From Lachnospiraceae bacterium (GTDB lineage: Bacteria > Bacillota > Clostridia > Lachnospirales > Lachnospiraceae), in assembly GCA_022791755.1 (NCBI GenBank), contig JAAVZR010000001.1, forward strand, positions 1 to 42,457: 42,457 nt of DNA, written 5' to 3'. Under the pieces are notes generated by a model, which saw only the letters and a list, made by a program, of their open reading frames with translations, did no database searches and was not told the origin of the DNA. The translations under genes were made by a program, and so were the position numbers. Below, in pieces: positions 23,624 to 32,415 of the stretch. The first letter of the stretch is position 1, and every line of letters starts with the position of its first letter.

Positions 23624-24190
23624 TCATCCGTTTTGCTGATTCCGGGGCAGCTCCAAAACGTACTCCATCTGACAGTCATAGGGCTCCGCTTCCACATGCT
23701 TCTGATTATACTGTTCTGCCTCCACACAACCCATGGCATGATAGAATGCCTGGGTTTCGGCGGCCGAATGGGCCGATATGTAGAGCTTCCCGGCGCCCCT
23801 CTGCCGCGCCCATTCCTTAGCTGTCTCAAACAGGGTACGGCCCACCCCTCTGCCTCTCATGTCTTCGGACACATGGATGCTTGACAGATCCAGATACCGG
23901 TGCTCCCCGCCGAACAGCTCCGGTTCCACCGACACAAATCCTTTCAGAACGCCTCCACAGAAAGCCCCGTACACCAGGCCCCCTGTCGCCGCCGTATTTC
24001 TCAGGCATGTGACCAACATCTGATAATCTTCTTCTGACCAGTCGTCGATAAAGGGATCATCTTTCATCACCCAGCTGCCGTTTATTCTGCGGCGGCACTT
24101 CCCAACCACCTGACGGCGTATAAAATGTGCAAAGAGCTCCCGGCTGATTTCCTGTTCCGATATTGCTGCGTACCGAATCGTTTCTTTCAA
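23624..24190 (-). CDS. GNAT-family N-acetyltransferase (TTG start)
   Basis: This 188-aa acetyltransferase carries the acetyl-CoA binding motif A, VSEDMRGRGVGRTLFETA (Arg/Gln-x-x-Gly-x-Gly/Ala pattern), after strand LDLSSIHV. Motif B is YISAHSAAETQAFYHAMGC. The start is a TTG at 24190 preceded by AGGAGGAAAAAGAA; no ATG or GTG has a comparable site. The N-terminal ~80 residues resemble the helical part of a group of clostridial GNATs. The substrate is unknown. It is monocistronic. Confidence 0.85.
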   Translation of the reverse strand: MKETIRYAAISEQEISRELFAHFIRRQVVGKCRRRINGSWVMKDDPFIDDWSEEDYQMLVTCLRNTAATGGLVYGAFCGGVLKGFVSVEPELFGGEHRYLDLSSIHVSEDMRGRGVGRTLFETAKEWARQRGAGKLYISAHSAAETQAFYHAMGCVEAEQYNQKHVEAEPYDCQMEYVLELPRNQQNG

Positions 24191-24472
24191 ATTCTTTTTC
24201 CTCCTGTTTCTGTCAGCTGCCCCGGCCGGTTTCTGCCTTTCATCCGCACCCTCCCCACAGGCCGGCATATTTTTCTTTCTTTACGTTAGCATATAATCCG
24301 GATTTCTTCAAGAGGCAGCCGCTCTGCCGTAAGGGACAGGCTGTCCCAACGCTGCATTTCTTTCGTCTCTGAATCCGCATTTTACTGCCCGAAAGCCTTT
24401 TGATTTTACCAAAAAGTGCCGATATATAGATATATCCGTGGTATACTTTGAAGGGGAAGGAAGGAATCCGAT

Positions 24473-25006
24473 ATGAAGATTGGTGAAGCGCAGAAATTTT
24501 ATTCCTCACAGCTTGATGATCTTTACAACAGAGAGCGTGGCCTGCTCCAGCTTAAGAAGATGGCGGACTCCGGCCAGGGTACTGTCAGCCAGGCTCTTCT
24601 GGATGAATTGCAGGCTGCGTCAAAAGAGCGGGAGAAGCTGGCCGCATACATGCAGGATTTCATGGCCTACCGAAATTCCATGGAAGAATCATTATCTGCC
24701 AAGCAGCAGGGGGAGGCCGGTGCGAAAGCCGCCGAGGATCTGGTCAAATGTATCGAGATCGCCAGACGCATTGCCAACGGCGATCATGTTCCCGCCTCCG
24801 ATGAAGAAAAGCTGATGAATCACAGCATGGAGATGTATATTGCCGCGAAGAACGCCGCCATGCTTTCAGATAATAAGGACAGCAAGGATTATGACTCCCT
24901 GTGGGAGGAAGAGGAGGAGACAGACCCCCGCACAGCCTCGGAGATCGTCGATGATACCGAATGTACCATAGCAGGTCCCAGCTCCTATGACGTGAGTATG
25001 GAATAA
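24473..25006 (+). CDS. Conserved-looking hypothetical protein, 177 aa, acidic and helical
   Basis: ATG 24473 follows GGAAGGAATCCGAT, and an extended -10 (TGGTATACT) lies about 35 bp upstream. The first half is helical with heptad-like spacing (LLDELQAASKEREKLAAYMQ), followed by a helix around KAAEDLVKCIEIARRIANGD and a very acidic C-terminus with a WEEEEE stretch. There is no signal peptide, membrane helix or enzymatic motif. Codon use resembles its neighbours, so it is probably native. I do not recognise the family. Confidence 0.78.
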   Translation: MKIGEAQKFYSSQLDDLYNRERGLLQLKKMADSGQGTVSQALLDELQAASKEREKLAAYMQDFMAYRNSMEESLSAKQQGEAGAKAAEDLVKCIEIARRIANGDHVPASDEEKLMNHSMEMYIAAKNAAMLSDNKDSKDYDSLWEEEEETDPRTASEIVDDTECTIAGPSSYDVSME

Positions 25007-25020
25007 AGAATAACCGTTTT

Positions 25021-25047
25021 CATGCCCTGGCCGTATCCCGCCAGGGC
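25021..25047 (+). terminator. Putative terminator between convergent genes
   Basis: A perfect 10-bp stem CATGCCCTGG/CCAGGGCATG (25021-25030 and 25041-25050) is followed on the plus strand by TGATTTTA, a weak T-tract. It lies 15 bp after the 177-aa gene and just past the end of the convergent transporter operon. Confidence 0.6.
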
Positions 25048-25055
25048 ATGTGATT

Positions 25056-25700
25056 TTACCGCATCTGCCTTTTATATTTTCTGCACCACAGAGACGTCAT
25101 TCCCAGTAAAACGCCTGCCGCCCCCAGCCACAGCTTCGGGCCGTACTCTCCCGCTGTCATGGAAAACAGCCAGAAATTGCCCAGCTTCGGTCCCATGCCG
25201 ATATTGAGCCCATAGTAGAGAAGCGGCGGCATATAACCAATCACCGTATTTTCGCACACGGCGCAGGTAAAGAGCCCCAGATTTCCCAGAAAGACGGCAT
25301 CCGCCCATGTTCCCATAACAGACAGGATACCTGTCTTGCAGTTTCTCATATCCAGATACGCCGCAAACAAAATGATGCACAGCGCTGTCAGAGTGAGGGA
25401 ACAGAGCATCCGGATCCGGTAAACCCGAATCGGATCCAGATATTTCGATGAGACCAGATCATCAATTTCTTCCTTCTGCTCCGGCCCAAAGACCGGCACC
25501 AGCAGAATCACCCCCACTAGGGACACAAACATCTCCAGCGGAACGGCTGACGATACTTCATCCAGATTCGCTGTGCCGGTCAGCACCGGTATCAGCATAC
25601 ACAGGACTGCCGCCAGAGCCACCGGCCTGCGTGCATTATGCTTCAGATTGACCTTTGCGATTTCCCAGACCGGAACACGCACGGACGAGTGAAATTCCAT
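25056..25700 (-). CDS. ABC-type transporter membrane protein (second permease)
   Basis: This 214-aa integral membrane protein has about six hydrophobic segments, including AVLCMLIPVL, MFVSLVGVILLVPVFG and LTALCIILFAAYLD. It has no ATPase motif. ATG 25700 follows GGGGGAGGATCAAAG, overlapping the end of the first permease by 65 bp. It is the last gene of the regulator-kinase-ATPase-permease-permease cassette. It is not a typical ABC-2 permease by sequence, and membership is argued from position, length and topology. Confidence 0.72.
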   Translation of the reverse strand: MEFHSSVRVPVWEIAKVNLKHNARRPVALAAVLCMLIPVLTGTANLDEVSSAVPLEMFVSLVGVILLVPVFGPEQKEEIDDLVSSKYLDPIRVYRIRMLCSLTLTALCIILFAAYLDMRNCKTGILSVMGTWADAVFLGNLGLFTCAVCENTVIGYMPPLLYYGLNIGMGPKLGNFWLFSMTAGEYGPKLWLGAAGVLLGMTSLWCRKYKRQMR

Positions 25701-27006
25701 CTTTGATCCTCCCCCTTCTTTTTTGTTCATAGATCCATATGGTAAGCGCTACCAGGGCAAAGGAACCTGCCACAAACAACAGCCGGTTACAGAGCAGTCC
25801 GTCCCGATGCTCCAGATATTCCTGTGTCCGAAACCAGCTGCGGGGCCCCGCATTATGTCGTGGCGCCAGACGAAACAGAGAGTAGGACGATGACAGGGAC
25901 CGGTATCCTGCGTTGACATCCAAAAGCCACCAGAGCCCCTGTACGGCCACGGCCAGAGGCGTGCCGGTCAGCTCCGTCACAAACATCCCCACTGCCGCCG
26001 CTGCCATCACACTGGGTAAAATCCATCCAAACGTATACCTGGCCGGCGCCAGATAATCAAGGTTCATCCCTCCGTATACTCCCCAGAGCGGAATATTGGA
26101 TACATAGGATAAGATCAGAACCGGCAGTATACATGCCGCCACAAGAGCCAGATACCGGCTCATCACCAATCTGGCTGCCGTCACACGATTCGTATGGATC
26201 AGCTCTTCCATCCGCGCCTGCCGGTCTTTCATACACAGGATCACGGCCGGAAATACCGGCAGCAGGGACATGACCATGACCGTGGCGTAGTCGGCAAAAA
26301 GGCGGGCATATCCTCCTGTGATTCTGTCGCTGTTCACAGCCAGATCATATCTCTCTTCCGCCTCCTCATACGTCAGCGAAACAGTGCCGTACTGAATCAG
26401 CGACGCCGCCTCATAGGCCGAACCTCCTCCCAAAAGCGCATCTGCCCTGTCCATCAGCTCCCGAAACTCTTCATAAGCCATCCCTTTTTGCACCGAAGGC
26501 TGCCAAAATCCTGCGCCGTCCGCCTCGTCCGGATCCACGTGCAGGGAACCGGCATTCTCCGGGGCGACCGCGAATTCCCCCTCGCTATTTTGCACAAGAT
26601 CCCCGTTCATCTCCATGGTAAACCCGTCAGAATCGGCCGGCGCCTGCCGGTTGCCTTCTCTGAGCAGCGCCCCTGCGTCCATCCCTGTGATCTCTGCCAG
26701 GATACCGGCCATCTTTTTCTGCTCTTTCTCGCTGAGCTTTACGGTCTTAATAAATCCTATGGGGTAGGTTTTATATTCATTGGCGCAAAATTCCTCCCAC
26801 AGCTTGGAGAGCGCCTCCGGCATGATCTGCTCCGGGATTTCTTCCTGCTTTACCCCATAGTTTTCCCCCGGCGCCGGTTTATGCAGAAGATCCTGAGCAA
26901 AGCCGAAGACTCCCTGCGTATACATGGCAATCCCTATGGCCGCCACGAACAGGACCCAGCTGAAAGAGCAGACGATTTTTTTCATTTCCCGCACAAACAG
27001 CATCAT
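25636..27006 (-). CDS. ABC transporter permease with large extracytoplasmic domain
   Basis: This 456-aa protein has an N-terminal membrane helix (about 10-35), then roughly 200 polar residues predicted outside the membrane (about 40-235). A block of five or six helices follows (SLLPVFPAVILCM, LALVAACILPVLILSY, ILPSVMAAAAVGMFV, LLFVAGSFALVALTIWI). This topology is seen in ABC-2 type exporters linked to lantibiotic or antibiotic resistance. The start overlaps the ATPase stop by 4 bp (ATGA), so translation is coupled. The exported substrate is unknown. Confidence 0.82.
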   Translation of the reverse strand: MMLFVREMKKIVCSFSWVLFVAAIGIAMYTQGVFGFAQDLLHKPAPGENYGVKQEEIPEQIMPEALSKLWEEFCANEYKTYPIGFIKTVKLSEKEQKKMAGILAEITGMDAGALLREGNRQAPADSDGFTMEMNGDLVQNSEGEFAVAPENAGSLHVDPDEADGAGFWQPSVQKGMAYEEFRELMDRADALLGGGSAYEAASLIQYGTVSLTYEEAEERYDLAVNSDRITGGYARLFADYATVMVMSLLPVFPAVILCMKDRQARMEELIHTNRVTAARLVMSRYLALVAACILPVLILSYVSNIPLWGVYGGMNLDYLAPARYTFGWILPSVMAAAAVGMFVTELTGTPLAVAVQGLWWLLDVNAGYRSLSSSYSLFRLAPRHNAGPRSWFRTQEYLEHRDGLLCNRLLFVAGSFALVALTIWIYEQKRRGRIKDGISLVRACSGLGNRKGQSEA

Positions 27007-27908
27007 CTTCCTCCTTCTTCCGGCTCCCGGGAAGGGGCAGCGATCCCGTTTTTATGCAGATACAGCATGTAGGCATCCTCCATATTGGGCTCGCCGGCCA
27101 CGGCGCCCGGCGGCGGGTCCGCACTCAGAAAACGCAGCACGGTCTTCTGTCCCTGACTGTGCATACCGGTAATAGCCAGCTCACTCTTCAGGCGCGGCAG
27201 CTCCTTTTTATCTGCCGTTATCGTAAACACCTGTCCTTCTGCCGCATCCAGAAGATGTTCCACCGTCCCGTCATAGATCACCTGCCCCTGGTCCATGATG
27301 GCAATATCTTCACAGGCCGCCTCGATATCTCCCACGATATGGGTGGAGAGAATCACGATCCGGTCTCCGGCGACCTCAGCCAGCAGATTGCGCAGCCGAA
27401 CCCTCTCCTCAGGGTCCAGACCGGCGGTGGGCTCATCTACAATCAGCACCTTCGGATCATTCAAAAGCGCCTGGGCCACCCCCAGGCGGCGTTTCATCCC
27501 GCCAGACAGTGCCCCCACCTTTTTATGACGGTGCTCCGTCAGGTTCACTCTGGCTAAAAGCCTTTCGATCCTTTCCCTCCTTACCGGCCCGGACAGCCCG
27601 GACAGAATCGCCAGATAATCTAACGCCTCCGCCACATTCATGGAGGGATACATGGAAAAATCCTGCGGCAGGTATCCGATGATTCTGCGGATCTCCGCCC
27701 TGTTCTCTATGGGGATGCCGCACACGGTAATCTCCCCCTCTTTTCTGGGAAGCAGCGTGACGAGCACCTTCATGAACGTCGTCTTTCCGGCTCCGTTGGG
27801 CCCCAGCAGGCCGAACATCCCCTGCCGGATCGTGAGATTTACATTGCGAAGGGCCTGTTTCTTTCCATAGAATTTATTCAGGCCCTTTATCTCAATCTGA
27901 TCTTTCAT
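27003..27908 (-). CDS. ABC transporter ATP-binding protein (ABC-2/drug-exporter type)
   Basis: This 301-aa ATPase shows Walker A GPNGAGKTT near 36-44, Q-loop GYLPQDF, signature LSGGMKRRLGVAQALL, Walker B VLIVDEPTAGLDP and switch His in STHIVGDIE. A C-terminal extension (about 220-301) is usual for the CcmA/DrrA-like group that drives ABC-2 permeases. It sits 57 bp after the kinase gene and is coupled to the permease gene by an ATGA overlap. It is predicted to energise export of a peptide or drug sensed by the adjacent kinase. Confidence 0.94.
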   Translation of the reverse strand: MKDQIEIKGLNKFYGKKQALRNVNLTIRQGMFGLLGPNGAGKTTFMKVLVTLLPRKEGEITVCGIPIENRAEIRRIIGYLPQDFSMYPSMNVAEALDYLAILSGLSGPVRRERIERLLARVNLTEHRHKKVGALSGGMKRRLGVAQALLNDPKVLIVDEPTAGLDPEERVRLRNLLAEVAGDRIVILSTHIVGDIEAACEDIAIMDQGQVIYDGTVEHLLDAAEGQVFTITADKKELPRLKSELAITGMHSQGQKTVLRFLSADPPPGAVAGEPNMEDAYMLYLHKNGIAAPSREPEEGGR

Positions 27909-27965
27909 CCTGAAACTCCTCTCTTGATTCCGTTTCTGACAGAATAAAGGAGAATTTTCAACTAT

Positions 27966-29219
27966 TTATCTACTTTCCGAAATAAATTTTTCCTCCTGCG
28001 GCCGGCAGTCAAACTCAGCCGTGACCGCTGCGCCCTCCCTGTTATCCAGCCTCAGACAGCCGCCGTGCTTTTCACAGAGGATTTTACAGATATTCAGTCC
28101 CATACCCAAATGACTCTCCTCCTTCTCACCCTCTGCTCTGTAAAACGGATTTGTCGCCCGGGACAGGTCTTTTTTGGTAAAGCCGGCCCCGTCATCGCGA
28201 ACCTCCAGTTGCAGACGGTCTTCCTCCCTTCTCACCAGGACACAGACTTCCCGGTCGGCGAAACGGACCGCGTTGGACATAAGATTTTCAAATACCCGCA
28301 TTACCACAGACAGATCCAGAAAAAGATCCGACGGCGCCTCTTTGCCGCCGGACTCCGACATCCGGAATATCAGCCCCTTCTCCCGGCACAGAGACTCTCC
28401 CTCCTGACGAATCGGTTCCAGCAGGGCCTGTACCGGCACGGGATGATACTCTATGACAAGATCCGGCAGGCGTTGCAGCTCATTCATGGTATCTACATAT
28501 TTTTCCAGTCTCATGATATGCCGCCGTATCATCTCTGCCGTCCGCGTCACCTTCTCTGCCGTCATCTTTGGACCATAGGCTATCAACAGTTCGCTCTGCC
28601 CTTTTAATACCGTCAGGGGCGTCCTCAGATCATGGGAAAAGGCGGCATTGAGCTGTTTACGTTCCTCCATCTGCCGCCACATCTCCTCATTATTCTCGCG
28701 CAAAGCATATCGCATCCGCTCAAAGGACAGGCATAGCCGCCCCAGCTCATCCGGCCTGTCACAGGATACGGTGAAATCCAGGTTATTGGCCGCGATCTGC
28801 GCGGCGGCATCCTCCAGTACCTCCAGAGGCCTTTGAAGCTGCCGCCGGTAAAACAGAACGCTCGTCACCGCAATGCACAGGACGAAACAGACCGGATAGA
28901 CCGCGACGCTCAAAGTACCCAGAAAATCATATACCGTCCGGTCAACAGGCGTAAAATAATCCTCCACACCGGCCGGTGGCTGGTAGATCGCAATACCCCT
29001 TTTGCCTTCCCTGAAATCATTTTCAAAATCAATCTTTACTTCTCTGTCACAGATGCCATACTCCTCCTTACACCTGTTATAATACATGGCCTGTCCCCAC
29101 TGGCAGATACCGGAACAGATCAAAGACAGCGATATCCCACACAGCATACATGCCAGAACAGAACCGGCGTATGCATATTTTATCGATTTCTTTCGGGAAA
29201 ATCTCTTCATTTTGCCCAT
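27966..29219 (-). CDS. Sensor histidine kinase with HAMP domain
   Basis: This membrane kinase is about 417 aa from 29219. A first TM helix (about 17-39) and a second (about 101-124) flank an extracytoplasmic segment of about 60 residues. A HAMP domain follows (about 124-178), then the H-box AAFSHDLRTPLTVL with His196, an N-box ENLMSNAVRFAD, G1 DDGAGF and G2 LGMGLNICK. The start is uncertain: 29210 gives an ATGA overlap with the regulator stop, while 29219 and 29237 are further upstream. It is co-transcribed with the OmpR regulator and upstream of the ABC genes it probably controls. Confidence 0.92.
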   Translation of the reverse strand: MGKMKRFSRKKSIKYAYAGSVLACMLCGISLSLICSGICQWGQAMYYNRCKEEYGICDREVKIDFENDFREGKRGIAIYQPPAGVEDYFTPVDRTVYDFLGTLSVAVYPVCFVLCIAVTSVLFYRRQLQRPLEVLEDAAAQIAANNLDFTVSCDRPDELGRLCLSFERMRYALRENNEEMWRQMEERKQLNAAFSHDLRTPLTVLKGQSELLIAYGPKMTAEKVTRTAEMIRRHIMRLEKYVDTMNELQRLPDLVIEYHPVPVQALLEPIRQEGESLCREKGLIFRMSESGGKEAPSDLFLDLSVVMRVFENLMSNAVRFADREVCVLVRREEDRLQLEVRDDGAGFTKKDLSRATNPFYRAEGEKEESHLGMGLNICKILCEKHGGCLRLDNREGAAVTAEFDCRPQEEKFISESR

Positions 29220-29881
29220 CTGTATCCCACTCCCCATACGGTCTCCACATAGGGCTTCATTCCTGCTGCCGCAAATTTGGTCCGGATCCGCCGGATATGC
29301 TCTGCCACCACCGACGGTTCTCCTTCCCTGTCATAGCCCCAGACCAACTCATAGATCTGCTCTTTGCCAAAGATCTGCCCGGCATGTCCCGAGAGAAGTT
29401 CCACAATATCAAACTCCTTCTTCGCCAGAACCACCTCCTGTCCGTCGTAATAGAGCCGCCGCTCCGTATAATCAATGGCCAGCCTGCGATCTAAGTACAC
29501 CCGCATCCGCTCTCTGTGACGGTACTCCCTCCGCAGATGGGCCTCCACTCTCGCTCCCAGCTCCTTAAGAGAAAAGGGCTTCACCATATAGTCGTCCCCG
29601 CCCAGTCCAAAGCCCTGTATCTTATCTTGCTCCTCCACACGGGCGGTTAAAAACACAATGGGGCAGCTGACAAATTCGCGGATGCGGGCGCAGACCTCCA
29701 GACCGTCCACATCCGGCATATTGATATCCAGCAGGATCAGATCCGGCTGACGGCCCGCCTTTTCTATGGCCTCCCGTCCGGTTGCCGCCGTCATGACCTG
29801 ATAATCGTTATACAGAAAATAGTCGCTGAGCGTGGAAACGATATCCTCCTCGTCGTCCACGATCAAAATCGTCTCTTTCAT
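29207..29881 (-). CDS. OmpR/PhoB-family response regulator
   Basis: This 224-aa regulator has a receiver domain at 1-115 with acidic residues at 9-11, phospho-acceptor Asp52 in ILLDINMPDVDG, the Thr in FLTARVEE and Lys in MVKPFSL. A winged-helix domain spans about 130-224, ending VWGVGYRW. ATG 29881 follows GAAGGAGAATGCCAT. It is the first gene of the five-gene cassette. The 150 bp upstream contain CCATATGG and other short dyads but no convincing promoter. Confidence 0.94.
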   Translation of the reverse strand: MKETILIVDDEEDIVSTLSDYFLYNDYQVMTAATGREAIEKAGRQPDLILLDINMPDVDGLEVCARIREFVSCPIVFLTARVEEQDKIQGFGLGGDDYMVKPFSLKELGARVEAHLRREYRHRERMRVYLDRRLAIDYTERRLYYDGQEVVLAKKEFDIVELLSGHAGQIFGKEQIYELVWGYDREGEPSVVAEHIRRIRTKFAAAGMKPYVETVWGVGYRWAK

Positions 29882-30031
29882 ATGGCATTCTCCTTCTCAC
29901 AATAATATACCGCATTGGGGAAAGTCCGTCTACCCCGCAGCGCCTGCATGGGGCAGCCTGTTTTGATACCGCGGCTACCGTAGAATACCATATGGTTTTC
30001 AATAATTTATCAACTTTCCTTAAAAAGCAAA

Positions 30032-31528
30032 CTATCCGCAGCAGGGATGACTGCCGGCCAGATCACGGCTGTGGCTGTTCTGAGACGGGTCTTTCATACA
30101 CAGATGAACGGCCGCCGTGGTAAAGGTCTGAGGCAGAGCCAGGATAGACGGGGCGGGACCCACATACTTTTTCATGGCATCTGAGAGCGCCTCTTCAAAG
30201 GTAGCCCGTGTCTTAAGTCCCATGCTCCGGGCGATCCCCGGCTCTCTGGCTCCCACGATATAGATGGCGCTGGTATGCTCTTCCGCCAGATGGCCGCAGC
30301 TCATCATGGAAAAGCCGTGGAACGGGTGAAAGGCATTGGCAAAACGGTAACGCCGGATATATTCTTCCTTCGTGGCAAAATATTCCCCATAGCGGTTCAT
30401 GTCCGGGAGTATATTCATGGAATCATGCTGAAATATCTCATACAGCTCCTTAAGATACGGCCATCTCTCTTCATGGAACCACCCGTCGCAGACAGAGGAT
30501 ACGATGAAGACACAGCGATCGGCCAGCACACGCTTATGCCGGATCACCTGCGCCGACAGTGCCTGCATCATCTGAATCGGATTGGTCCCCATGCCGTCTC
30601 CGTAATGAAAGTTCGTGGGCATGCCAAAGACCACCACGTCATATTTCTTTTCGGCCCAGTGCACATAGGTGCGCTTATCCGCCTCCTTCCAGCTGACCGG
30701 CTGTAATTCCTTCGCCCATCCGGAATGAATCGCTATCTGACGGGAGCTGCTATCCAGCACGGCGTCACAGCAGAAGAATTTCTTTCCCATCTTCTCTTCC
30801 ATGAACTGTCCCTGTTCATCGAATTTATGGCGCATCCTGCTGTTTGTGGACACCGGCACAAAATCCGGGCCGTGCATCACCTGAGGCACATGGTGGGCCG
30901 CAATGCTGCGCCAGTGACTGATTCCTGTGGCACAGTGCTTGTACCCGCCCGAATATCCGCCGTAAGGGTTACCCTGAGTATGACCGATCAATACGGCCAG
31001 ATCGGCGTCGTACACATAACGGTTCATAATCACATGGTCCCCCCAGGCCGTATAGCCCAGATCTTTCAGATGGTCATAGTCCTCGCTGTCATGGCTGGTG
31101 ATCTGCCCGGAATGGTAAAATTCATCGAACAGCTCCTGTCCCAGAATCGTCTTCATCTCCGGCACCGTGGCTCTGGGATGCAGGCCATTGGAAAAAAGCA
31201 GTAAAATATCCTTCTTCTCCACACCGGCGCCGTACAGCTCGTCCAGGCAGGCGCGGATTGCCACCTTCCGATGGCTGGTTGTCTGGTTTCCGCCCTTTAC
31301 GATATCCGGAATCACAAAGACGACCCGGCTGCCTTTGCGGGCCTGTTCCCGAAGCGGCGCCATTCCCACAGGGTTTCGGATGCTTTCAAGCGTGGCCGCA
31401 TACAGGGCCTCCCAGGTCTGTTCCAGGCAGGCAGGGTCCGCCACCGTGACACCGGGAATAAACACATCCGTATTATCCGGCAGCTCTGCGCTCATCTTTC
31501 CGTAGCCATACTCAAACTCCAGTCTCAT
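30032..31528 (-). CDS. LarA-family nickel-pincer racemase/epimerase (lactate racemase-like)
   Basis: This 498-aa protein fits the LarA/DUF2088 family. It has an N-terminal domain with FVIPDIVKGGNQTT (where LarA has a TRP-type loop), the conserved SNGLHPRATVPEM, and GHTQGNPYGGYSGGYKHCATGI with the lysine that tethers the nickel-pincer cofactor in LarA; histidines follow (ISHWRSIAAHHV). Family members invert 2-hydroxy acids, and some act on sugar acids such as gluconate. It is longer than LarA (about 424 aa) and is the last gene of a PTS sugar operon, so a sugar-acid or sugar substrate is more likely than lactate. No cofactor genes (larB, C, E) are in the window. The start overlaps the preceding gene by 17 bp. 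Confidence 0.85.
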   Translation of the reverse strand: MRLEFEYGYGKMSAELPDNTDVFIPGVTVADPACLEQTWEALYAATLESIRNPVGMAPLREQARKGSRVVFVIPDIVKGGNQTTSHRKVAIRACLDELYGAGVEKKDILLLFSNGLHPRATVPEMKTILGQELFDEFYHSGQITSHDSEDYDHLKDLGYTAWGDHVIMNRYVYDADLAVLIGHTQGNPYGGYSGGYKHCATGISHWRSIAAHHVPQVMHGPDFVPVSTNSRMRHKFDEQGQFMEEKMGKKFFCCDAVLDSSSRQIAIHSGWAKELQPVSWKEADKRTYVHWAEKKYDVVVFGMPTNFHYGDGMGTNPIQMMQALSAQVIRHKRVLADRCVFIVSSVCDGWFHEERWPYLKELYEIFQHDSMNILPDMNRYGEYFATKEEYIRRYRFANAFHPFHGFSMMSCGHLAEEHTSAIYIVGAREPGIARSMGLKTRATFEEALSDAMKKYVGPAPSILALPQTFTTAAVHLCMKDPSQNSHSRDLAGSHPCCG

Positions 31529-32390
31529 ATACGCCTCCCAGATATTCTTTAATAATCTCCAGATACTCGTCAGGATAGAATCCTATCTCACCGCTAAACC
31601 GGGTCAGGGCGATCAGTCCGCCGTCGATCTCTCCGATCTGCGCCAGCATACGGGCATTTTCCTTTTTCAGACCTCCGCCGTAGACCACATCCAGCCCGCC
31701 GGTCCTTTCCTTGATAAATACCGCGGCCTTTCTGATATCGTCGGGACCGGCCGGTTTCCTGCCCGGGCCGATGGACCACACCGGCTCATAGGCGACGGTC
31801 ACAGAGCCGCCGGCATCCCTGCCGCCCTTTCCCTCCTTAAGTCCTTCCCGAAGCTGTCCCGTAAGCACATCCTGCCACCGGTCCCGCTGTCTTTCGTCCT
31901 CCCCGACACAGTACAGCACCTTCAATCCGGCCGCAAGGGCTGTCCGGAGCTCCTGATTCAATATCTCGTTTACCACACGCTCCGCTTTCTCTTCCTCCAC
32001 ACCGGCCGCTCCCAGAAGCCCCAGCTTATCCCGCCTCTCCTCGCAGTGACCGATCAGAGCGTATTCGCACCCCAGCTCCCTGGCGGCATTGGCCGTCCTC
32101 TGGGTCGTAAAGGCTCCGAAATTACCGCCGGGGGCCGTATCTTCCCGGTATACCCCCTGGCACCCCAGGCGAACCGGGCTGTTCTCCCCCCGCGCTCTTC
32201 CCGCCTCCAGCAGATGCGCCTCAGGCAGAAACTGCACAAACTCCACATCCCTGCACGCCCAGGCCCCAAGCCCTGCCTGGGTGGATCTCACCACGGCTCT
32301 GCCCCAGTCCTCTACGGGGGCCAGCCGGTTTACCCCGCCCTTATGCGGACGGATATCAAAGCGCTTCAGGTTCAGATAGATATGCTTCAT
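31512..32390 (-). CDS. Triose-phosphate isomerase family protein, divergent paralogue
   Basis: This 292-aa TIM-barrel isomerase keeps catalytic residues: Asn7/Lys9 in LNLKRF, His115 in IGHCEERR and Glu202 in AYEPVWSIGPG, with phosphate loop VYGGGLKKENA. It departs from housekeeping TpiA (about 250 aa) in its N-terminus, an insertion after the His motif (around 121-135), CEER in place of SERR and a longer loop around 185-196. Similar paralogues act on tetrulose or other sugar phosphates in polyol pathways. RBS GGGAGAGGAG precedes ATG 32390. Its place in a PTS-aldolase-transketolase operon suggests handling of an aldolase or transketolase product. Confidence 0.87.
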   Translation of the reverse strand: MKHIYLNLKRFDIRPHKGGVNRLAPVEDWGRAVVRSTQAGLGAWACRDVEFVQFLPEAHLLEAGRARGENSPVRLGCQGVYREDTAPGGNFGAFTTQRTANAARELGCEYALIGHCEERRDKLGLLGAAGVEEEKAERVVNEILNQELRTALAAGLKVLYCVGEDERQRDRWQDVLTGQLREGLKEGKGGRDAGGSVTVAYEPVWSIGPGRKPAGPDDIRKAAVFIKERTGGLDVVYGGGLKKENARMLAQIGEIDGGLIALTRFSGEIGFYPDEYLEIIKEYLGGVYETGV

Positions 32391-32415
32391 TCTCCTCTCC
32401 CTTCCCGGGCCGTCT

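Noticed and set aside
24333..24347. 15-bp palindrome GGGACAGGCTGTCCC between the GNAT gene and the 177-aa gene
   Set aside because: It could be an operator or a chance dyad. There is no T-tract and no placement relative to a clear promoter, so it is not called.
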